From: Trichococcus paludicola
Lineage (GTDB): Bacteria > Bacillota > Bacilli > Lactobacillales > Aerococcaceae
Length of the DNA: 64,000 nt
Assembly (NCBI RefSeq): GCF_003052295.1
Contig: NZ_QBLC01000002.1
Coordinates: 1 to 64,000 of the forward strand
Reading direction: 5' to 3'
Positions within the stretch are counted from its first letter, which is position 1. Each line of letters starts with the position of its first letter. This document shows positions 34,923-44,681 of this stretch, piece by piece. A model generated the notes under the pieces. It saw only the letters and a list, made by a program, of their open reading frames with translations. It was not told the origin of the DNA and made no database searches. The position numbers and the translations under genes were made by a program.

Positions 34923-35828
34923 TTATGCTTTCGGCGCGGTGTACGGCATAGCCGGAATTTGGATGCCGGCTTCCAACAGGGCTGAGCGGTAGCTTCCCAG
35001 GAACAGGTTTTGAATGGTGAACTGCTGCCCATTCAATGTATAAAAAACCACCCGATAGGCAAGTTGACCATTCCCTTTATCGGTAATGCCGACAACATTC
35101 GGACCTTTGACGATCTCCGGATGTTCAGGCACAATCCGCTCGTTGACGGCATGGATGACCTGGTCGACGGTTTCGAAATCGGTATCCGGATACAAGAGAA
35201 TATCAATCATTGCTCGCATATCATTTCGGGACAGATTGCTGATGGTCGTTATGGTATGGTTCGGCAAAAAATGCAATGTTCCATCAAAACTCTTGATTTG
35301 TGTCGTTCGCAGCCCTACGTTTACGACAGTGCCGTCGATTCCGCCGATGACAACATGATCGCCGACATCAAATTGGGATTCCAGGATAATAAAGAATCCA
35401 TTGACGATATCATTGATGAACTGCTGTGCGCCCAGACCGATAGCCAGACCCGCAAGACCGGCACCGGCAACCAATGTAGCGATCGGAACACCCATAATGG
35501 AGAGAACTCCGTAGGTCAAAAAGAAAAACAGAAGATAACGCAAACCATTCTCCGCTATTTTATAGATGGTGGTAGCGCGATTCTGCGTGATATGTTTGGT
35601 CAATATTTGTTTTTCGAAAGTCCGGTGCAACACGTAATTGGATAAACGTTTTAAAGCAAAAAAGATGAGCAACAAAAAAATTAAGGTTATGCCTTTCGAA
35701 ATAAACAGGCCCACAATCTCTTCCCAGGCGATGCTGTTCCACCATTTGACAAAAATGTTTGGATTCGTCACCACTTCCCCTATCAAATCTTGCGCAAGAG
35801 CACTGTCTTGTATACTTGCATCAATCAT
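34923..35828 (-). CDS. Mechanosensitive ion channel, MscS family
   Basis: A 301-residue small-conductance mechanosensitive channel that releases solutes on osmotic downshock. Three membrane spans occupy the first half (about 40-150). The pore-lining TM3 has the glycine/alanine-rich ATLVAGAGLAGLAIGLGAQ. The cytoplasmic beta domain follows (FDVGDHVVIGGIDGTV, FLPNHTI). An N-terminal extension of about 30 residues precedes TM1. The ribosome site is GAGGG. Single gene. Confidence 0.93.
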   Translation of the reverse strand: MIDASIQDSALAQDLIGEVVTNPNIFVKWWNSIAWEEIVGLFISKGITLIFLLLIFFALKRLSNYVLHRTFEKQILTKHITQNRATTIYKIAENGLRYLLFFFLTYGVLSIMGVPIATLVAGAGLAGLAIGLGAQQFINDIVNGFFIILESQFDVGDHVVIGGIDGTVVNVGLRTTQIKSFDGTLHFLPNHTITTISNLSRNDMRAMIDILLYPDTDFETVDQVIHAVNERIVPEHPEIVKGPNVVGITDKGNGQLAYRVVFYTLNGQQFTIQNLFLGSYRSALLEAGIQIPAMPYTAPKA

Positions 35829-36096
35829 TTATATCCCTCATTTCTAAAACAGCTGTTTCCATTGTATCAAATTACAAGGTTTATGAAAATGAAGATAGGA
35901 TTACGTTTCTTTGAAGAAAGCATGTCTAAAGCGGAGAAATCCATATTCAGACGATTTGACATTATCTAAAGGGGTTTCAATAGCATATCGGAAATGTCTA
36001 TGGTATCATTTTATTATAAATGAAATAAATCTTATAAAAATTCGTACAATGCTTTGACAGATGTGAGTATGAATTAAGAAGGAGTGAGTACAAATA

Positions 36097-36561
36097 ATGG
36101 GATATGGTGAAATTGCAGCTTTGATTGCTGCACTAGCTTTTGCGGTATTGGTGGTTTTCATCATCTTGGCATTGAGAAAAGTCACTGACATCTTAGGCGA
36201 AGTTGAAAAAGTTACCCAGGAAGCCAATAAAAGCCTGGCGGTCATCACAAAAGATGTCGATCACTTGTCAATCGAAGTTGAAGGCTTACTGAATAAAGCC
36301 AACACGTTGGTGGACGACCTGAACGGAAAAATCAGCAAGACAGATCCTTTATTCACCGCAATCGGCGATTTGGGTGTGACCGTTTCCGATGTGAACCAAT
36401 CAACCAGAAATTTGGCAGTATCACTTAAAGGCGGAGGAAAAGGCGTAAAAAGCACATCGGGTTCCTCTACTGTCGGAAAGCTTGGCCGGACGGCAATGGC
36501 AATTGCCCGCCAGCGGCAAGCGAAGAAAGAAACAAAGGATACAAAGTTCAAAACTTACTAA
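36097..36561 (+). CDS. DUF948 (YtxG-like) membrane protein
   Basis: A 154-residue protein with one N-terminal membrane anchor (about 5-27, IAALIAALAFAVLVVFIILAL), followed by amphipathic helices typical of DUF948 and a basic C-terminus. Its partner gene 40 bases downstream encodes a YtxH protein, the same pair as ytxG-ytxH of the Bacillus general stress regulon. Function is unknown; envelope stress is inferred from context. The ribosome site is AAGGAGTG. Confidence 0.85.
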   Translation: MGYGEIAALIAALAFAVLVVFIILALRKVTDILGEVEKVTQEANKSLAVITKDVDHLSIEVEGLLNKANTLVDDLNGKISKTDPLFTAIGDLGVTVSDVNQSTRNLAVSLKGGGKGVKSTSGSSTVGKLGRTAMAIARQRQAKKETKDTKFKTY

Positions 36562-36601
36562 AGAGCCAACCAAATCATAAACGAAAAGGAGAATGAATAT
36601 T

Positions 36602-37066
36602 ATGACAAAAAATAAAGGCGGATTTGTATTAGGGGCAATCATCGGTGGGGCAGCGGCAGCTATAACTGCACTATTGTTTGCGCCAAAACCAGGCAAAGAA
36701 TTGCGCGATGACATCACTGAGGAAGTCAATAATCTGCTTGATACAGCACGCGATTATGCAGACATCGCTGTCGAGAAGGGCAATGAGTTCATGGATGTTG
36801 CCAAAGAAACGTCGGAAGACATTAAAATCAACTTGAAGGATACCACTTCATCCATCAAAACGCAATTCACGGAAACGACCAAACATGTCGGTGACGATTT
36901 AAAGAAAGCGAAGGACGAGATCAGAGAGAAAGCCACTGATGTGAAAGAATTTGCATCCGTCATCGCTGAGGAAGGCAAAGAAGAAGCTGCAGCTGTTACG
37001 GAAGAGAAAAAAGCCGCAGTGGAAGAAAAAGTTGAAGAAGTCAAAGACAACGTGGAAAATATCTAA
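36602..37066 (+). CDS. YtxH domain membrane protein
   Basis: A 154-residue protein with an N-terminal Gly/Ala-rich membrane segment (GGFVLGAIIGGAAAAITALLF, about 6-26) and the YtxH signature APKPGKELRDDI. A long, highly charged Lys/Glu helix region follows, probably a coiled coil. It resembles general-stress and gas-vesicle-like YtxH proteins. The start is the ATG at 36602 (AAAAGGAG ten bases upstream); an ATG at 36593 is too close. It forms a two-gene unit with the DUF948 gene. Confidence 0.87.
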   Translation: MTKNKGGFVLGAIIGGAAAAITALLFAPKPGKELRDDITEEVNNLLDTARDYADIAVEKGNEFMDVAKETSEDIKINLKDTTSSIKTQFTETTKHVGDDLKKAKDEIREKATDVKEFASVIAEEGKEEAAAVTEEKKAAVEEKVEEVKDNVENI

Positions 37067-37069
37067 AAG

Positions 37070-37112
37070 CAACACAAAAAAAACAGGCTTGCTGCCTGTT
37101 TTTTTGTGTTGT
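37070..37112. terminator. Bidirectional terminator ytxH-like / pepQ
   Basis: CAACACAAAAAAAACAGG pairs with its complement across a seven-base loop. It lies between convergent genes. Confidence 0.82.
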
Positions 37113-37146
37113 TTGACGAGTTATTCCGTTGTGCAAGTATAACCAA

Positions 37147-38256
37147 CTAATTGATCAGTTTTGAATAGGCGTCGATGCCAGTGGGCGTATGCGTGAAGGA
37201 TTCAAAACCATCCGCACTCACAAATCCGCAATCCTCGACTCTGACCCCGATATCCCCTTCGATATAGATGCCTGGCTCGATGGAAAAACACATGCCTTCC
37301 GTAAGGGCCAATTCATTGCCTTCCATGATGGATGGGTATTCATGCACGCCTTGACCCAAACCGTGACCCAGACGATGGTTGAAGTAGCGGCCGTAGCCCG
37401 CATCCGCAATGATCTTCCGCGCTGCGGCATCCAATTCGCCGGCGGTTATGCCAGGGCGAACTGCAGCCATCGCTGCATCATGGGCTGCCAACACCAAATC
37501 GTAGAGCTCTTGTTGGCGCACAGATGGCCTGTCACCAAAGAAGAGCGTGCGTGTCACATCACTGGCATAGCCCTCGTGCATGGTTCCCAGATCGAACAGC
37601 ACAAACTGGTTTAGCTTGAGTTTGGTGTCGCCGGGAACGCCGTGCGGACTGGCTGCATTTTCACCGAACAACACCATGGTGGTGAAGCTCATTTCGGCTA
37701 CGCCTCCTTTTTTCAGTTGGTATTCAATTTCTGCTACGACTTCCAGTTCAGTGATGCCTTCGCGCAGCGTATTGGCGCCTATTTTGAGTGCTTCGTCAGC
37801 CCATTGGCCCGCTTCCTTCATGAAGGTCAGCTCTTGTTCCGTCTTGATCAGGCGCATTTTTTGAAGCGTTTCGCTGATGTTATGCCCGAAAGTTGCTGTC
37901 GGGAAATGTGTCCGCAAAGCTTCCATGCGTTCAACAGTCAAGAAATCTTTTTCGATGGACCAGTCCGATAGCGGCGAATGACGCTCCTTTATGCTGGTTG
38001 CCAGTACAGTCCAAGGATCTTGCGTATCCGTGTAGCTGACCACATCAAAATCAGCAGCGGTATTCCGCGCATCATTTTCTTCCAGCGCAGGGACAAACAG
38101 CAGGGGTTTTGCATCCTTAAATAGAATGGCCGCCAAAATCCTTTCATGTGGATCGCTCCTGTATGAAGAAACGTAAAAGACATTTTTAGGATCATTGAGA
38201 AATACGATATCGATATCTTGTTTTTTCATTAAATTGATAACGGAGTTTAAAGGCAT
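37147..38256 (-). CDS. pepQ: Xaa-Pro dipeptidase PepQ (M24 family)
   Basis: A cytoplasmic metallopeptidase that splits dipeptides with C-terminal proline. It has 369 residues: an N-terminal creatinase-like domain and a pita-bread catalytic domain with the metal-binding series VLFDLGTMHEGYASDVTRT, the HRLGHGLG motif and SIEPGIY. It is divergent from ccpA, the gene order known in Lactobacillus and Streptococcus. The shared intergenic region contains a cre site. The start is kept at the ATG at 38256, although the only purine-rich site (GGAAGGTG) is a long 11 bases upstream. Confidence 0.92.
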   Translation of the reverse strand: MPLNSVINLMKKQDIDIVFLNDPKNVFYVSSYRSDPHERILAAILFKDAKPLLFVPALEENDARNTAADFDVVSYTDTQDPWTVLATSIKERHSPLSDWSIEKDFLTVERMEALRTHFPTATFGHNISETLQKMRLIKTEQELTFMKEAGQWADEALKIGANTLREGITELEVVAEIEYQLKKGGVAEMSFTTMVLFGENAASPHGVPGDTKLKLNQFVLFDLGTMHEGYASDVTRTLFFGDRPSVRQQELYDLVLAAHDAAMAAVRPGITAGELDAAARKIIADAGYGRYFNHRLGHGLGQGVHEYPSIMEGNELALTEGMCFSIEPGIYIEGDIGVRVEDCGFVSADGFESFTHTPTGIDAYSKLIN

Positions 38257-38350
38257 TTTTAATATGACACCTTCCTTTCTTTAGTATTATAGCATATAAT
38301 GAGGGTTCGATTTTTGATATTTGCAATGTGAAATTTTCATGAAAACTTTT

Positions 38351-38364
38351 ATAAAACGCTTGCA
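38351..38364. promoter_or_regulatory. cre site between pepQ and ccpA
   Basis: ATAAAACGCTTGCA matches the catabolite-responsive element TGNAANCGNWNNCA except at the first two positions, with the CG core intact. It overlaps the -35 of the ccpA promoter, so CcpA bound here would repress its own gene, as known for other lactic acid bacteria. Confidence 0.6.
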
Positions 38365-38388
38365 TATCTCATGAAACAATGGTAAATT
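38360..38388 (+). promoter_or_regulatory. ccpA promoter
   Basis: TTGCAT (38360-38365) and TAAATT (38383-38388) are 17 bp apart. The -35 lies in the cre site. A second TTGTAAAACA-type -35 further downstream could provide an alternative start. Confidence 0.55.
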
Positions 38389-38482
38389 CTTTATAAGCTT
38401 GTAAAACAATCAATATTTACAACATTATGTTGAATAATGGAAAATAAAAAATTGAAAACAATTGAGATAAGGAGCAACATAA

Positions 38483-39493
38483 ATGGAAAAACAAACGATT
38501 ACAATTTACGATGTCGCTCGCGAAGCAAATGTCTCCATGGCAACTGTTTCCCGCGTAGTGAACGGTAATCCCAACGTAAAACCATCCACAAGGAAAAAGG
38601 TATTGGAAGTCATTGAACGTTTGGATTACAGACCGAATGCTGTTGCCCGTGGTTTGGCAAGCAAGAAAACAACTACAGTAGGGGTTATTGTCCCTGATGT
38701 CACTAACTTGTTCTTCGCATCTTTGGCACGCGGAATCGATGATATCGCTACAATGTACAAATATAATATCATTTTAGCGAACTCCGATCAGAATGACCAG
38801 AAAGAAATTCAAGTATTGAACACCTTACTTGCCAAACAAGTGGATGGCATCATCTACATGGGCAATAAGATCACCGATGAGTTGCGCGCAGAATTCTCCC
38901 GTTCCAAAACGCCGGTCGTTTTGGCGGGAACAATCGATCCTGAACAACAAGTTGGAAGCGTCAATATCGATTACATCGGCGCAACCGAAGAAGTTGTAGC
39001 GAACATGATTGCGAACGGCAAGAAGAATATTGCTTTCGTATCAGCATCGCTTTCCAATCCAATCAATGGTCAGCATCGCCTGAAGGGATACAAGAATGCT
39101 TTGGTCAATGCAAACATTGCTTTTGATGAGGCTCTTGTCTTCGAATGTGAGCCGACTCTTCAAAATGGTGAACTATTGGCTGAACAATTACTTGAAGCTG
39201 GAGTGGATGCAGCATATGTAGCTGGTGATGAACTTGCCATCGGCCTGCTGAATGCTATCATTAATGCAGGTGTCAACGTCCCTGAGGCGTTTGAAGTCAC
39301 TGCCAGCAACAATTCCCGCATAACTGAAATGGCGCGTCCGAAATTGACGTCCATCATGTTGCCGCTGTATGATATCGGTGCTGTTGCGATGCGTTTGTTG
39401 ACTAAAATCATGAACAAAGAAGACATTGATGAAAAATCCATCATCCTTCCTTACAAAATCGTCAACAGAGGAACAACATTACCTAAAAAGTAA
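38483..39493 (+). CDS. ccpA: Catabolite control protein A
   Basis: The LacI-family master regulator of carbon catabolite repression; with HPr-Ser-P it binds cre sites. It has 336 residues. The N-terminal helix-turn-helix (TIYDVAREANVSMATVSRVVNG, about 5-26) and hinge helix (RPNAVARGLASKK) are typical, followed by the sugar-binding fold starting TVGVIVPDVTN. The ribosome site is AAGGAG. It is flanked by pepQ and a class A PBP gene, as in lactobacilli. Confidence 0.96.
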   Translation: MEKQTITIYDVAREANVSMATVSRVVNGNPNVKPSTRKKVLEVIERLDYRPNAVARGLASKKTTTVGVIVPDVTNLFFASLARGIDDIATMYKYNIILANSDQNDQKEIQVLNTLLAKQVDGIIYMGNKITDELRAEFSRSKTPVVLAGTIDPEQQVGSVNIDYIGATEEVVANMIANGKKNIAFVSASLSNPINGQHRLKGYKNALVNANIAFDEALVFECEPTLQNGELLAEQLLEAGVDAAYVAGDELAIGLLNAIINAGVNVPEAFEVTASNNSRITEMARPKLTSIMLPLYDIGAVAMRLLTKIMNKEDIDEKSIILPYKIVNRGTTLPKK

Positions 39494-39521
39494 TTGGTCC
39501 TTCCGAATGACAATCAAGCCC

Positions 39522-39560
39522 AAAAAGCCCCGCATCTGTTTCGGATGCAGGGCTTTTTTC
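39522..39560. terminator. ccpA terminator
   Basis: AAAAAGCCCcGCATC pairs with GATGCaGGGCTTTTTT around a short loop. It is strong, and followed downstream by the separate terminator of the convergent PBP gene. Confidence 0.85.
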
Positions 39561-39632
39561 TGTCCCTTGCAGAAAAGGATCGCCTGGAAGCACCTTTGTT
39601 TCGACAGGACAAATAAGTAGGGGCAGCAAATG

Positions 39633-39658
39633 AAAAAGCTGTCCCGAATGGGACAGCC
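39633..39658 (-). terminator. Terminator of the class A PBP gene
   Basis: On the minus strand, GGCTGTCCC pairs with GGGACAGC around ATTC and is followed by TTTTTC, ten bases after the stop codon. Confidence 0.75.
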
Positions 39659-39667
39659 ACTATCTTA

Positions 39668-42430
39668 TTACTCAGTTGCGGAGGGTTCTTCAGTCTGCGG
39701 GGATTCCGCTCCGGTTTCTGTTTCCGCTTCTGTTTCTTCAGTTGTATCGTCGGTCTCCGGATCAGCAGGTGCTTCTTCTTCAGCAGCATCATTGGTAGCG
39801 TTATTTCGGTTTGCCGCGGGGGCAGACGAAGCTGCGGCCGCATTACGTCTCGCTGTTGCTTCAGCCAAATAGCTGTCCCAAAAGTCTTCCAGATCTTTAT
39901 CGGTGGCGCCGGGAGAGAAATAGTAGGAGATTGTTTTTGGTAAATCATCAACTTTGAACAAATCAGTCCTTGTGCTTCCGTTAAGGGTGACAGACAATCC
40001 GTTCGCAAACGAAACGGTTCCCGCCAACGTTCCTGTTTCAGCCAGGACCGATTTTTCGACAATCCCTTCCGGTTGCTGATGTGTCTGATCGGTTCCGAGG
40101 ATGCCCGGATTGATGCTATAGATCTTGTTGGCGATTTGGGACCAGTAATTCAGATTTCGCCCGGTTGGTAGTCCTTGATTGTTAGGGTCATAGAAGACAT
40201 GTTCCCCTTTGTAATTGTCATACCCCATCCAAGAGCTGAGCGTGACGGTGGGGGTGCTGGCGATGAACCAGATGTCACGGTTAGCTTCCGATGTTCCGGT
40301 CTTTCCGGCCCAATCGGCGCTGAAATTCAGATAATTGTTGATCGACCTGCCTGTGCCATCGGTGATGACGTCGCGCAGAATGTCCAAAGTCAGATAAGCG
40401 GTGTCTTGCGAGAATACTTCCGTCGTTTCGGACTCGTGCTGATAAATGACATTCCCGTGCTTGTCCGTAATCGTTTCGATCAGATAGGGCGAAACATGCC
40501 CGCCTCCGGTTGCGAAGGTCGTGAAGGCACTGGTCTGTTCCAAAACGGTAGGGCCATCATTTGTGGCTCCGATCGCTAAGGATGGATTGCCGTATTCCGA
40601 TTCGTCGATCGAGGTGATGCCCATTTTTTCCAGATATTGCCCCGGATTCATACCTTTGTCGTTCATGGCGACATAGAGCTTGATTGTGGGGTTGTTTTTT
40701 GATTGGTAGAGCGCTTGGCGAGCGGTCATGTAAGTATTGGAAATGGTGTCGCCGAAGTTCGTAGGCTCCCATAGTGTGCCATCGGGCTGTTTGATGCTTA
40801 TTTTTGTATCAGGCACCATCGAAGCAGGGTAGATAAGGTTTTGTTCGATCGCCGGAGCATAGACCAGCAACGGCTTGATCGTTGAGCCCGGTGAGCGGTT
40901 AGTGCTGAACACGTGGTCCACTTGATTGACCGAAAAATCACGGCCTCCGATGAATCCGATGATTTTACCTGTCTGGTTCTCGATCAATACACTACCTGTT
41001 TGGGCAAGCTCAGTAACTTCTTGCGTGACCCCATCTGCATCAACATAGGTATCAACGAATGTTTCTCCCAAGGTTTGCCCGTATTCGGATGCGACTTCCT
41101 GCATGCCGTTATAGATGTCTTTATCAATTGTGCTGTATACGTTATATCCTGATAAACGTAGCGCATTATCCGCATTTGCGTAATATTCGTTGTACAGTTC
41201 GGTGTCTGCTTCCAGATCCTCCAAGGTGAGGTCATTCCCGGCAGCAGCTTGCTTCATCAGTACCAGGATTGCCTCGCGTTCGACGGCTTGATATAGGTAA
41301 CTGTTCCTGTCCTCTTGCGTGGCATAGGCAGCTACGAAATCTTGAGTTATGTCGTAGGCGATTGCAGCATCATATTCTTCTTGAGTGATGTAGCCTTCGC
41401 TGAGCATCCGGAACAGTACAGTGTTTTTGCGGTTAAGGGCCGCGGTCAAATCCTCTTTTCTTTCGCCGTATTGCGTGAAAGGAGTATAGGTATAAGGATT
41501 CTGCGGGATACCCACCAAGAATGCCGCCTGAGCCAAGGAAACATCGGATGCATGGACGCCAAAGATTCCGTTGGCGGCTTCCTCTATTCCTGCGATATTG
41601 GAACCGCTGCTGTTTCGTCCAAAAGGTGAGACGTTCAGGTAAGCAGTCAGTATTTCATCTTTTGTAAAGAAATTTTCGAGCCGTAGGGCCAATAAAATCT
41701 CATTGGCTTTGCGGGAAAAGGTCACTTCATTCGTCAATATCTGCTGTTTGACGAGTTGCTGCGTCAGGGTAGAACCGCCGCTTTGGCTGCCCAATCCAGT
41801 CAATTCAGTCACCAATGCCCTTAAGATAGCCTTCGGTACGATCCCGTCATGCTCATAAAAATTTTCGTCTTCCGTTGCGATGAGCGCTTCTTTGATAATC
41901 GGAGAGATGCTTTCCGATCCGATAGTGGTCCTGACCAAGTCGGTGCGTATTTCTGAAATGGCTTCGGTGTTTGCGTAGTACATAGTCGAAACAAGTTCAA
42001 CATTACCGATGTCTTCCGCCATGCTTTCGTATGTTGGGGCAGTCTCTTTTGAAATCAAATTGGCAAAGTACCCCAATCCGGCGCCACCGCCAAATATGCC
42101 CAACAGGAGGCCCAATAGTATGATTCCGGTTAAAATGTTCCGGATAACACCAAAAAAAACATTGAAACCGAAAGCTCCTTTTGAAAGAAGAGGCTTCATG
42201 TTTGTTTCCGTGTCCAGTTTGCGTTTCATTCTCCGAAAAGTTACTTTGCTTTGATCCATACGTTTGTGGGTCTTTTGCTCCCAAAGCAAGGCTTTTTCCT
42301 TTGTTTTTGCAGCATTTTCTTTTGTAAAAATCCGCTGGAGGCTGCCATTTATCGATTGCCCAAGACGTTTAAAAAATTCCCCGGTCTTTTTCAGCCATTT
42401 TTCCGCTTTATTTCCATCTGGATTGTTCAT
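39668..42430 (-). CDS. pbp2A: Class A penicillin-binding protein (PBP2A-like)
   Basis: A bifunctional peptidoglycan synthase of 920 residues. A basic cytoplasmic N-terminal region (1-88) precedes one membrane anchor (about 90-122). The GT51 glycosyltransferase domain has the catalytic ATEDENFYEHDG (E187) and GGSTLTQQLVKQ. The transpeptidase domain has SPGSTIKP (active Ser near 515), the SKN triad and GKTGTSE near 706. The last 40 residues are an acidic Glu/Thr/Pro tail, probably disordered. The position beside ccpA agrees with PBP2A genes of lactobacilli. The ribosome site is GAGGG. Confidence 0.93.
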   Translation of the reverse strand: MNNPDGNKAEKWLKKTGEFFKRLGQSINGSLQRIFTKENAAKTKEKALLWEQKTHKRMDQSKVTFRRMKRKLDTETNMKPLLSKGAFGFNVFFGVIRNILTGIILLGLLLGIFGGGAGLGYFANLISKETAPTYESMAEDIGNVELVSTMYYANTEAISEIRTDLVRTTIGSESISPIIKEALIATEDENFYEHDGIVPKAILRALVTELTGLGSQSGGSTLTQQLVKQQILTNEVTFSRKANEILLALRLENFFTKDEILTAYLNVSPFGRNSSGSNIAGIEEAANGIFGVHASDVSLAQAAFLVGIPQNPYTYTPFTQYGERKEDLTAALNRKNTVLFRMLSEGYITQEEYDAAIAYDITQDFVAAYATQEDRNSYLYQAVEREAILVLMKQAAAGNDLTLEDLEADTELYNEYYANADNALRLSGYNVYSTIDKDIYNGMQEVASEYGQTLGETFVDTYVDADGVTQEVTELAQTGSVLIENQTGKIIGFIGGRDFSVNQVDHVFSTNRSPGSTIKPLLVYAPAIEQNLIYPASMVPDTKISIKQPDGTLWEPTNFGDTISNTYMTARQALYQSKNNPTIKLYVAMNDKGMNPGQYLEKMGITSIDESEYGNPSLAIGATNDGPTVLEQTSAFTTFATGGGHVSPYLIETITDKHGNVIYQHESETTEVFSQDTAYLTLDILRDVITDGTGRSINNYLNFSADWAGKTGTSEANRDIWFIASTPTVTLSSWMGYDNYKGEHVFYDPNNQGLPTGRNLNYWSQIANKIYSINPGILGTDQTHQQPEGIVEKSVLAETGTLAGTVSFANGLSVTLNGSTRTDLFKVDDLPKTISYYFSPGATDKDLEDFWDSYLAEATARRNAAAASSAPAANRNNATNDAAEEEAPADPETDDTTEETEAETETGAESPQTEEPSATE

Positions 42431-42532
42431 ATATTCCCTCTTTCCTTTTCAGGTGGTCACTTATTAGTATAACAAAAAAGCTTTGCCCTGACTATTACAT
42501 AGCATGAACAATCACTAAGTCCGAGGAAACCA

Positions 42533-42565
42533 AAAAATCAGCAAGGAATAGTCTCCTGGCTGATT
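42533..42565 (-). terminator. trhO terminator
   Basis: On the minus strand, AATCAGCcAGG pairs with CCTtGCTGATT and is followed by TTTT. It lies just past the trhO stop. Confidence 0.7.
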
Positions 42566-42574
42566 CCATTGCTG

Positions 42575-43555
42575 TTATGCTGTTGTTGCGGTTGAACTCT
42601 CTAATGTCTCTCCGATGGCGGCCAAACGCTCTGCCACGTCAGACTCCGTCAATTGATTGCGCTGCACATAATAATTTGGCTGGTGAACGCGGCATTCATG
42701 CGAGCAGCTGCGCAAATACTTGTGTTCATTCTCCTCGGAACACAGCATTCTGCGGTTGCAACTTGGATTGGCGCAATTCGCGTAGCGTTCGCATGGCGTA
42801 CCGTCGAACCAGTCTTTTCCGACTACGACATGTTCGACGCGATTGATATCGACACCGATACGCTCATCAAATACATACATTTTTCCATCCCATAGCTCCC
42901 CTTTGACCGTTTCGTCTTTTCCGTAGGTAGCGATGCCGCCGTGCAGTTGGCCGACATCTTTAAAACCTTCTTTGACGAGCCATCCTGAGAATTTTTCGCA
43001 GCGGATGCCGCCGGTGCAATAGGTTACGACGCGTTTTTCCATAAATTTTTCTTTGTTGTCGCGAATCCATTGCGGCAATTCACGGAAGTTTGCGATATCC
43101 GGACGGACAGCCCCTCGGAAGTGGCCGAGATCAAACTCGTAGTCGTTGCGGGCATCGATCACGACTGTGTTTTCGTCAAGGATTGCATCGCGAAACGCTT
43201 CCGGAGATAAATATGCGCCAGTCATTTCATTTGGATCAAGGTCGTCTCCGCCAAGGTGCAACGATACGATTTCCTGACGAGGGCGGACAAACATCTTTTT
43301 GAAAGCATGGCCGTCCGTCTCGTCAATTTTGTATGTGATGTCGTTGAATCGGAAATCTGCATTCATGTGCGCGATGTACGCTTGCGTCTGATCAATGGTC
43401 CCGGAAACGGTCCCGTTGATGCCTTCTGGTGCGACCAAAATTCTTCCTTTTAAGCCGATCTCTTTGCAGAATTCTAGATGTTCTTGCGCGAATGTTTCTG
43501 CATCCTCTATCGGTGTATATTTATAATAGAGTAGGACACGATAATCTTTTGTCAT
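42575..43555 (-). CDS. trhO: tRNA uridine-34 hydroxylase TrhO (rhodanese family)
   Basis: An oxygen-dependent enzyme that makes 5-hydroxyuridine at tRNA wobble position 34, the first step to mo5U/cmo5U. It has 326 residues. An N-terminal acylphosphatase-like domain is followed by a rhodanese domain with the catalytic [10 protein letters not shown] loop (Cys near 180) and a C-terminal Cys-rich region ([18 protein letters not shown], then CSHEC) that likely binds zinc. A strong AGGGGGAG site precedes the ATG. Together with MnmL/MnmM and MiaA it adds to the wobble-modification enzymes in this window. Confidence 0.93.
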   Translation of the reverse strand: MTKDYRVLLYYKYTPIEDAETFAQEHLEFCKEIGLKGRILVAPEGINGTVSGTIDQTQAYIAHMNADFRFNDITYKIDETDGHAFKKMFVRPRQEIVSLHLGGDDLDPNEMTGAYLSPEAFRDAILDENTVVIDARNDYEFDLGHFRGAVRPDIANFRELPQWIRDNKEKFMEKRVVTYCTGGIRCEKFSGWLVKEGFKDVGQLHGGIATYGKDETVKGELWDGKMYVFDERIGVDINRVEHVVVGKDWFDGTPCERYANCANPSCNRRMLCSEENEHKYLRSCSHECRVHQPNYYVQRNQLTESDVAERLAAIGETLESSTATTA

Positions 43556-43728
43556 ACTGCTCCCCCTAATTCAATGTGGTTTACTTCGAACGTTATGAAA
43601 TTATACACATTTTGTAAGCGGAAAGCCAAGAATATGCTCAGTGACGAAAAAAGAGCGTCACGCTTTATTGGGGAGGCGTTGCATGCTAAACTTACGGTGG
43701 ACGTTTAAAGAAAGCGAGGGAAAATAAG

Positions 43729-44625
43729 ATGGGCATTTGTACACTGATCGTAAATCCGTCGTCCGGCGGCGAACAAGCTACTGGCTACTTGGACTTGATG
43801 CGGACGCAGTTGAGCGAAATGTTTGAAGAGGTCACCGTTAAAGACACCGAAAAACAGGGAGATGCCGAAGCGTTTGCGTATGAAGCGGCAACCCACGGCC
43901 ATGACGCAGTTTTCTGCATGGGTGGCGATGGAACAGTCAATGAAACCATCAATGGGTTGGCGGCTGCCGGAAAAACCGTGTCTTTCGGGTTTGTTCCATT
44001 AGGCACCGTCAATGACCTTGCAAGAGCGATTGGTATCCCTTTGGAACCGGAACAGGCTATCGCAATGTTGGACAATGCAGCCTTGGTAGATCTGGACATC
44101 GGCAAGATCAATGATCGCTATTTTGTTTCTAATGTCGCTGCTGGCGCGATCCCCGAGGCTGTCGAAGGGGTCAGCGCAGAAGAAAAAACAAAGTATGGTC
44201 CGCTGGCTTATTTCATAGAAGGAGGAAAAGCATTAGCGAAACAGACCATGCATCGTTTCCGCATTACAGTGGATGGAGAGACTTTTACACAGGAATCGCC
44301 ACTCATTCTGATTTCTCTGACGAATTCTATCGCCAGCTTCGAAAGTTTCATGCCACAAGCAAAAGTCGATGACGGCAAAATCAGAATGGTCGTTTTCAAG
44401 GAGTTTAACCTGCTGGATTCGGTGAAATTATTGCCGAAGCTCATCAGAGGCGAAATCAAAAATTCGGATTCTGTCATCTACAAATCCTTCAAACAGGCCA
44501 CTATCGCTCTTGAAGATGGCGATAGTTTGATCACCAATGTCGACGGTGACAAAGGCCCTTCATTTCCTCTAGAAATCGAGATACTGCCTTCCTTCATCAA
44601 AGTTTACGGGCCGGCAGCCATTTGA
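43729..44625 (+). CDS. Diacylglycerol/lipid kinase family protein (YegS/DgkB-like)
   Basis: A 298-residue soluble lipid kinase with the DAGK catalytic fold. The nucleotide-binding motif GGDGTVNE lies at about 65-72 and PLGTVNDLARAIGIP follows. DgkB of Gram-positive bacteria phosphorylates the diacylglycerol left over from lipoteichoic acid synthesis, returning it to phospholipid metabolism. Closer YegS relatives use other lipids, so the exact substrate is open. The ribosome site is GAGGGAAA. Monocistronic. Confidence 0.88.
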   Translation: MGICTLIVNPSSGGEQATGYLDLMRTQLSEMFEEVTVKDTEKQGDAEAFAYEAATHGHDAVFCMGGDGTVNETINGLAAAGKTVSFGFVPLGTVNDLARAIGIPLEPEQAIAMLDNAALVDLDIGKINDRYFVSNVAAGAIPEAVEGVSAEEKTKYGPLAYFIEGGKALAKQTMHRFRITVDGETFTQESPLILISLTNSIASFESFMPQAKVDDGKIRMVVFKEFNLLDSVKLLPKLIRGEIKNSDSVIYKSFKQATIALEDGDSLITNVDGDKGPSFPLEIEILPSFIKVYGPAAI

Positions 44626-44628
44626 ATA

Positions 44629-44678
44629 AAAATAAATCCCCACGACCGATGTTATTCGGGTCGTAGGGATTTATTTTG
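44629..44678. terminator. Bidirectional terminator lipid kinase / pepF
   Basis: AAAATAAATCCCcACGACC pairs with GGTCGTaGGGATTTATTTT around a short loop. It lies between convergent genes. Confidence 0.88.
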
Positions 44679-44681
44679 CCT

